Positions 57,861 through 64,000 of a stretch of DNA of 64,000 nucleotides are shown here, one piece after another. Positions within the stretch are counted from its first letter, which is position 1, and each line of letters opens with the position of its first letter. The stretch lies in contig NC_092497.1 of assembly GCF_047495875.1 (NCBI RefSeq), forward strand, positions 33,983,375 through 34,047,374, written 5' to 3'. The notes beneath the pieces were generated by a model that did not search any database, was not told the DNA's origin, and worked only from the letters and a program-made list of their open reading frames with translations. The stretch is from Pithys albifrons albifrons (Eukaryota; Chordata; Aves; Passeriformes; Thamnophilidae). Position numbers and translations under genes: made by a program.

Positions 57861-58569
57861 TTTGTGCTCTATACTTCTAATCAAACAGCTTGGAAGGAAG
57901 TCCACCATAAAATTAAAGTGTAAAAACTACTTTTAAAATACCTGGAAATATTTTAAAATTTTTTCACTGCACTGTATATATACCAACACATGAAAACTAT
58001 TTCTAAAATAGTAGTAACATGTTCACAAAATATTTGAAGTTGAGGCATTGCTACATAACTGAAAGAGAAGAACATCATAAATCATAGCATTAATTTTCTT
58101 GCATTGCTACAAGTCAGAAAAATTTAGGTTGTAAAAAGCATACATCTGTCAGGATGAATTCTTAGCATTCATTGACTTTAGACATATTTGAGGTGGTAAG
58201 GGTAACTTACCTTTTTATTTTAAGTTTTTAAGTTTGTACTGTAGCTCTACATGTTAATGAAAAAACTTTATTATACAGTTTTTCTTACCAATCCTCCTAT
58301 CTTTTGTTTTAAAATAAAATAGATTGTAGTTGTTCTTCTCTCCAGGATGAAATTTGGAGAAAGGTCTGACTCACACCTGCTGTTTTATCCACATGTTATC
58401 TTAGCTGTCAAAATCGTTATTGGAAGAAAATAATATGGGTAAGATGAAAAGGATAAAGAACCTTGTATGACACCAAGATAATGTCTTTCTCTGCTTTCTT
58501 CTTTCTACAAAAAGAATGTGATTGAGTAGTTTTTACTTTTTATTGTAAAAAGTGAAAGTCTCTGCAATA
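57861..58569. other. Intergenic sequence, nothing recognised
   Basis: AT-rich DNA between the SINE and the simple repeat. Confidence 0.5.
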
Positions 58570-58594
58570 GGGAAAAAAACAAAAGAAAAAAACA

Positions 58595-58770
58595 AAAAGA
58601 AAGAAGAAGAGAAAAAGAGAAAGAAAAAAAGAAAAAAAAAAAGAAAAAAAAGAAAAAGAAAAAGAAAAAGAAAAAGAAAAAGAAAAAGAAAAAGAAAAAG
58701 AAAAAGAAAAAGAAAAAGAAAAAGAAAAAGAAAAAGAAAAAGAAAAAGAAAAAGAAAAAGAAAAAGAAAG
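58595..58770 (+). repeat. Polypurine simple repeat with (gaaaaa)n core
   Basis: An unbroken purine run. From 58652 to 58768 it is a near-perfect hexamer repeat of about 19 copies. Confidence 0.97.
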
Positions 58771-58793
58771 GCTTTGACTTTCTTTATCCTATT

Positions 58794-58812
58794 GGGGGGG
58801 GGGGGAGGGGGG
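58794..58812 (+). repeat. Poly-G tract
   Basis: Twelve G, one A, then six more G, 25 bases after the purine repeat. Confidence 0.9.
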
Positions 58813-61800
58813 AAAGAAGAAAATGTGAAAATGTAGTTGAAATGCAGGAGAGATCCAGATATCTGGTACCTGGAGAAAAATTTTTTGTACCTGGAATACA
58901 ATTTGTCATGAAAGCTCTTGGTTCATGGTCCACCTCAGACCTCAGTTCAAAGTCTGTTCACATTGCACAGCAAACTACCCCAGAACAGCATTGCCTAAAG
59001 GTAGTAAGAAAATATCAACATGATCAGGGACTTTCTTCAGGCCTTTCAAATGCTACACTGGATGTAGAGAGGTGTATACACATGCTCCAGAAGAGGCAAA
59101 ACCTCAAAACTAACTTATAGGTGCAGAAAGTGGTGTTCGGGTCTCCTTGTGCGTAATAGTGTCTATATGTTCCTTAAAAACAGAGAGCAGTGGTTCAGTG
59201 CCTTTCTTTGCTGTGAAGAACAACATAAAAATCCAAGTGTGTATGAATGCATGTTGGCTGCTGGGGAGTGCAAATCACTATGTGGCAACCCAGGGACATC
59301 CCAGTGGGAACAGGCTGAGGAAACTTTCATGGCTGGGGCAAGGGGATGGTTTACAAGAATGAGTGTTATAAACAGAGGGAATTCTGCTTTCCATTTCTGG
59401 GGATGCCTAACATTTTTGGTCATTAAGGTAGCCACTGGAAAACAAATGCCTGTTATAGCATATGTAGCGAGCCTTTATCTGGAAGTGAGAATCTATACCC
59501 ACTTATGAACATCTGAGGTCCCTGCCGCACCAAGGCCCTGTCCTTGGCTTCTCTCAGTCCTGCGTGAATCTTCACTAATGCACTGCATTGCAGTGGTTAG
59601 GGTGAGAGTTGTGAGATGGGAGAGAAATTTTTGATACTCTGGAGCAAAGAAAGGAAAGGAATTTGGCTTTGTTATGTAACAGGTGACCTTGTTAACAGAT
59701 GGAACTGTTTTCTTCAACAGTTCTCAGTGACCATTTTAAATGACAGCAGTTTCACAGAGTGTCCTGAATAGAGAAAGATTATTTCTAAAAGGTATTTATA
59801 CACAGTGTGAATAATAGCTTGCCAAGCAGAGGGCATTACTATGAGAGCTGAGGCAGGAGTGCTTCTGTCTGAATGTCACAGTTACAGTATGAAACCTGTT
59901 CCTGAGGTTATAGCTACCTACTACCTATAAAGTTTAAAGATTAAAATAAAAATGGAGGCATTTAAGCAACTTTGTCAAATTTTGCAGAGTGGCAGAGAAA
60001 AAATCATAGGTCTGGGTTTACTGAGTCACTGAACTTTTTTGTATTTGCTAAAGTAAAACTAAACAAAGTCATATATAATATGTGGTAAAAAAGTCTCATT
60101 CTTATTATGGTTTCTGCTCAGAGTATTAGATTTTACTTCATCATAAATTGTTCAATATTCTGAGACTTGTCCAAAGTCACACTGAGGCAAGCTTCAGTAA
60201 TACAATATGTTCTGTTCTTCTGCTAACAGTAACTTGAAATTTCTCAATGCTCCTTCACCAGCTTACAAAGAGGTGAAATGATCTGATGAACTTGTTGCTT
60301 TTTGGGGACCATGGGAAATGCTTGAAAGCAGAGCTCAGGCGGTAGGGGTGCTTCATCTGCTAGCTCATAACCCTCAAGATGTTAGAAAACAGTCCTGGCA
60401 AAGCCGATTCTCAGCCTTTACTTCTACAGTCATAAATAAATCAAGTGAACTGATAAGTAACCACCAACTGTTTTACTGTAGTTTGCTATTAGTGTGAAAG
60501 GTCTACCAATTTACGCATCTAGCAAGTAATGATATCTACCAGGAAAAGTGGAAGCTCTTTTCACAGGAGAAAATTCCTATCCCTTCGTGAATTCAACATG
60601 ACAGAAAACAGAAAAAAATAATCTATAAATAAACTCAGTGAACTCATGTTCCACAATGCCTTTCACACTAGTTTTAATAATGACATTCAGTGCCATTCAT
60701 TGATTAAGAACCAGCTGGGATAATTATTACTTAGCTTTGAATCCAGCCTTATTACTGAAATTAGGAAATTGATCAATTTATCTCAGGTGACAGATGTCAG
60801 ATCTTCTTTCCTCCCCAGGTATTTATTGCCTTCACAGCTGATAAAACCCCTGAGCTTACTGCAGGAGATAGCTCGAGGTGTATAATTAGTCGTCTGTGCT
60901 CTCCAACTCAACAGGCAACAATGTCAGAGGAGACGAGATCAGCTAAAGCCAGTCATAGCAACCTGCGGCAATAATAACATGCAAGAACTCTTAAACTGCT
61001 GTGAGGACTGACTTATCCCTTCAGCCCCGATTTTTCTGCCTTCCTGCTGTAGAAATGCACCAGTGTTGCACTCTGCTGATACACTTGAACCTGTCAAATC
61101 TCCTAACCTCCTAGAATGAGGGAAAGGCAGCTGGATTCATAGCACCTCTGCAGAGAGTTGACTGCCCAAATGAAGAATAAACAGGCAAATTTGGTGAGTT
61201 TCTTTTTCTATTCTATATGTTGAAAAGAAGTTAGATTTTTGGTGGTGGTGATTAAAAAAAATCAGATATTGGAATTGCTTTTTCATAAGTCCCTACAGAG
61301 TAGCATGGCTCAGAAACTCAGGAAAGTAAATTCACTTTAATAATTCCTTCTGAGATCAGGTTCACAATCACACCGTTTGTAACTACAAAGCCACAAATGC
61401 CAGAAATTGCCGCTCCTCTTGACTGATGCACTGGAGACATTGTATCATACAGCAATAAGCTGCTTATAGATTTCCTGTCCCATGATGGGTAAACAAAATA
61501 ATGAATATAGAAAGGTTTCAAATGTCTTAAATAAATTGGAACTGTCCGGGGAGGGGAAAGATGAAGTTCAAAACTGCCACAAAGTTTAATGTAAATAACT
61601 CTTAGTTAATTCATAATGCTTTTAAAGAATAAATACAAAATAAACCAAAGTTACTTTTTTAAGTAATGAAAGAGTATTACTGTCTTGACTTCTCTATTCT
61701 GCTCATCCTATGTTTAATTCTTGTACACAGAGTGTATATGCAGAGTGTTGTTGTTTAGGTCTTTGTTAACTATGGAGCGGTTCTACTTTTTCAGAAGCAT

Positions 61801-64000
61801 TTTTGTATGGGGTAGAAGGTATCCAGAAGTTTAAATGACAGTTGTTTTCTGGACCCTGTTCTGGTGCCAGTATACAAATGCCTTTTGAGGGCTGATATTT
61901 AACTCTGTTGAGAACTTTGTTCAGGTGGCACTGGTTTTGGATATGAGTGAGATGTTTTCATCTGGTGTTTTGTTTAGTTACCACTTTGGACCTTACAGGT
62001 GCAATAATATTTTTGTGTTATTTAGCTGATAAAAGCATAGAAAATTTCTTGCTCTTTAAAAGGTATTTTGCATGGAAAATGTTCTTGTATGACATATATA
62101 AATAAAAGAAATTTTCCCACAGAAAGCTAATTGGGAAAGGTGTCCTGGCTATGGTAAGTAATCTCACTACTTCCTTAAACTGTGAATGTCTTGCTTGCTT
62201 CCTCTGTTTGCCATACTATGACTTTATCAGAACTCTTGGTGTAGAGGCATTCTAAGTGAGGTAAGTGCTGAGAGCTGATGCCTAACAGCAATATTATAGT
62301 TGGGGGCAGAAGGAGCTGTCTTTGGATAGAGTAGGGTCTGGACAAGATTAAAAAGAACTAAAACAAAAGTATTATCTGGAATTGCCATTACAGCCCTCTG
62401 GTACAGAAGGGCAAGGACCTGCATTTTAGGTTTGTGGCTTGCTGTAAGCATTCAGGTTGTTTTATTAAGACCTATCTACAGATGGCTGGAAATAACACTC
62501 ATTATCTGGAGAAGAATAAATGAAATGCAAAATGGATACTCTGGGTCATTTCCAGTTCTATATCAGGTTTTAGAGCACAAATACTTTGAGATGCAAGACA
62601 AGGAAGTACCAGGTCTGTCTTGCTTGTGTGCAGCATCAGAGGCAGAGTTGTTGAGGCTCTGACATTGTAAAGCATAGCAAAGAAGCTGAAGACAATCAGG
62701 GATAAATCCCCAGGAAGTGAAAAGCATGAGATCTCAGTGCTTCTGAAGGATTATTAAAAATACATGTTGTTTGTGTTGTTAGCTATGTGCTATGAGCCTC
62801 TTTGAAAAATATTATCGGAGGAGGGCTTGGGAGGAAATTAGGACTGGACAATGAAATGGTTCGTAGTTTCTGGATCCCACGTATGGTTCTATAGCATCTT
62901 AAAATTATATATAAAAATATTTTAGAGATCTTGCCATAGAAATCCAGTCATAGAAATAAACTTTTTCTAATCCCACTTTTCATGCCATTGTAAATGTACC
63001 AATACTCTTTGAAAGTCACTGACTTTTCATTAAGTTGTCTTTTGGAGTTCTGATATGTTTTTATATATTTCTGTATTTCCTCTTTTGATGTAAATAATTG
63101 CACCAACTCAAGGCCCTATTCCTACTGACTTTAGTGCCATAGTCTTCTCCACAGCAACAGACTGTTACATCACAAATGGTGAAGGGAGCAATAATCACCA
63201 TAAGAGTATTGATAAAATAATAAACACAAATTCACTTGAGAACAAAATAATATTAAAAATGAGAAAATTAAAAACTATATTGTCCAATAGCAGGAATTCT
63301 TCTGATAGGTGACATTCTTTTCAGAAAGGCATCAATACATTTTAAAATGGGTAGGAATGTAATCTGGAAGATTTAATTTGTAATAGATATTAAAGGATTA
63401 ATTGTTGATGGTTTTGCTTCTAGACACTGAAAATGGTAATTCAGCCATGCAATGCCATTCTCCCAGTCTTAAATTTCTTCATTGAAAAAAGAGCAGGTGT
63501 ATTACAGTACAGTATTAGCATGAACAATAGTGACCCAATCTTCATGTATACACCTCAAATATATTGAAAACTGGGCTTTTTGTTTGAAGGATGTGTCTTG
63601 GAATAACCCTTCTGAAGATATGATAGCAATATTGTCTGAGAATTCAATTTAAGTACTCCCCTTGTTTCATGACATCTCTTCTTGAGGAAGTTGAGGTGTC
63701 AAGGATTTCCACGGCATAAATGAAAAGTTCTGGTCTCTTGGAATCTGTATCTGTTGGTGTCCTCCACCTCCATCTCTGACCAAGACTGTCCAGCTCACAT
63801 CAATGGGTCCTACTTCAGGAAAGCATGAAGCAAGTTACCTCAAGGAACATCTTTTCAGTGCAGTCAGGCCTAGAATTATTTTTGAATTAGACAGCATAAA
63901 ATTTTCCTTTCAGAGATTTTAAATGGGTGGATGTCCTCCTGATCAGTACCATGTGGATTATTTTCTAGACCATGGGCAAAGTAGCCTATTTGCTTGCATT
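58813..64000. other. Intergenic desert to window end
   Basis: No gene, LTR or CR1 recognised. 60780-61080 is less AT-rich than its surroundings but has no coding frame. Confidence 0.5.

Noticed and set aside
58552..58836. 94-codon Lys/Arg-rich open frame and its opposite Phe/Leu-rich frame
   Set aside because: Both are products of the polypurine simple repeat.
27098..64000. 5' exons of TRPM3, the expected neighbour if the gene is CEMIP2
   Set aside because: No matching coding segment was found; in other vertebrates the gap is larger than this window.

Overview
The window is bird DNA, most likely from a songbird (passerine). It carries several CR1 LINE 3' ends with the typical imperfect 'tctgtgatt' tails, a tRNA-Ile-headed SINE with a CR1-like tail (TguSINE1 type, known from passerines), small vertebrate exons with GT/AG borders, and three kinds of avian endogenous retrovirus (ERV). 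There are no operons, CRISPR arrays or bacterial signals.

Layout. (1) 1-6089: an env-less ERV-L-type provirus (ERV-1 below) on the + strand, cut by the window edge inside its 5' LTR. It lies upstream of the visible exons and in the same orientation as the host gene. (2) 7169-11074: the last five coding exons of a CEMIP/CEMIP2-family gene on the + strand, about 247 codons, followed by a 3' UTR. CEMIP2 (TMEM2) is the preferred assignment. (3) 14741-27097: a nested stack of retroviral insertions. The oldest layer (ERV-3, minus strand, tRNA-Trp-like primer site, mostly deleted) was hit twice. A solo ERV-L LTR entered its leader (17621-18373, 'gcct' duplication). A nearly complete 8.1-kb provirus (ERV-2, minus strand, 590-bp LTRs, tRNA-Phe primer site) entered exactly at its 5' LTR/primer-site junction (18657-26747). 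(4) 27098-64000: about 37 kb without a recognisable gene, holding CR1 fragments, candidate solo LTRs, a SINE, a degraded ERV-like patch and simple repeats. This looks like an intergenic desert downstream of the host gene.

How the retroviral parts work. ERV-1 has gag and pol in one reading frame, separated by a single TAG that is followed at once by a strong potential RNA hairpin; this suggests stop-codon readthrough. Its gag has hydrophobic N-terminal segments and five perfectly spaced 19-residue repeats, each with a TQT/VQT core that resembles a dynein light chain (LC8) docking motif. Several additional stops have the form expected from CGA-to-TGA decay. ERV-2 has the classic three-frame gag/pro/pol layout, with a visible slippery heptamer at each junction and a gamma-type (CX6CC) env. 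Its gag and pol are broken by two frameshifts, one nonsense codon and an integrase catalytic D-to-N change, but env is open. The env frame continues into the LTR, and in the 5' LTR copy that frame stays open across the whole LTR.

Limits: all calls come from reading the sequence. Family names for repeats and the choice of CEMIP2 over CEMIP rest on remembered family features and were not checked by alignment.
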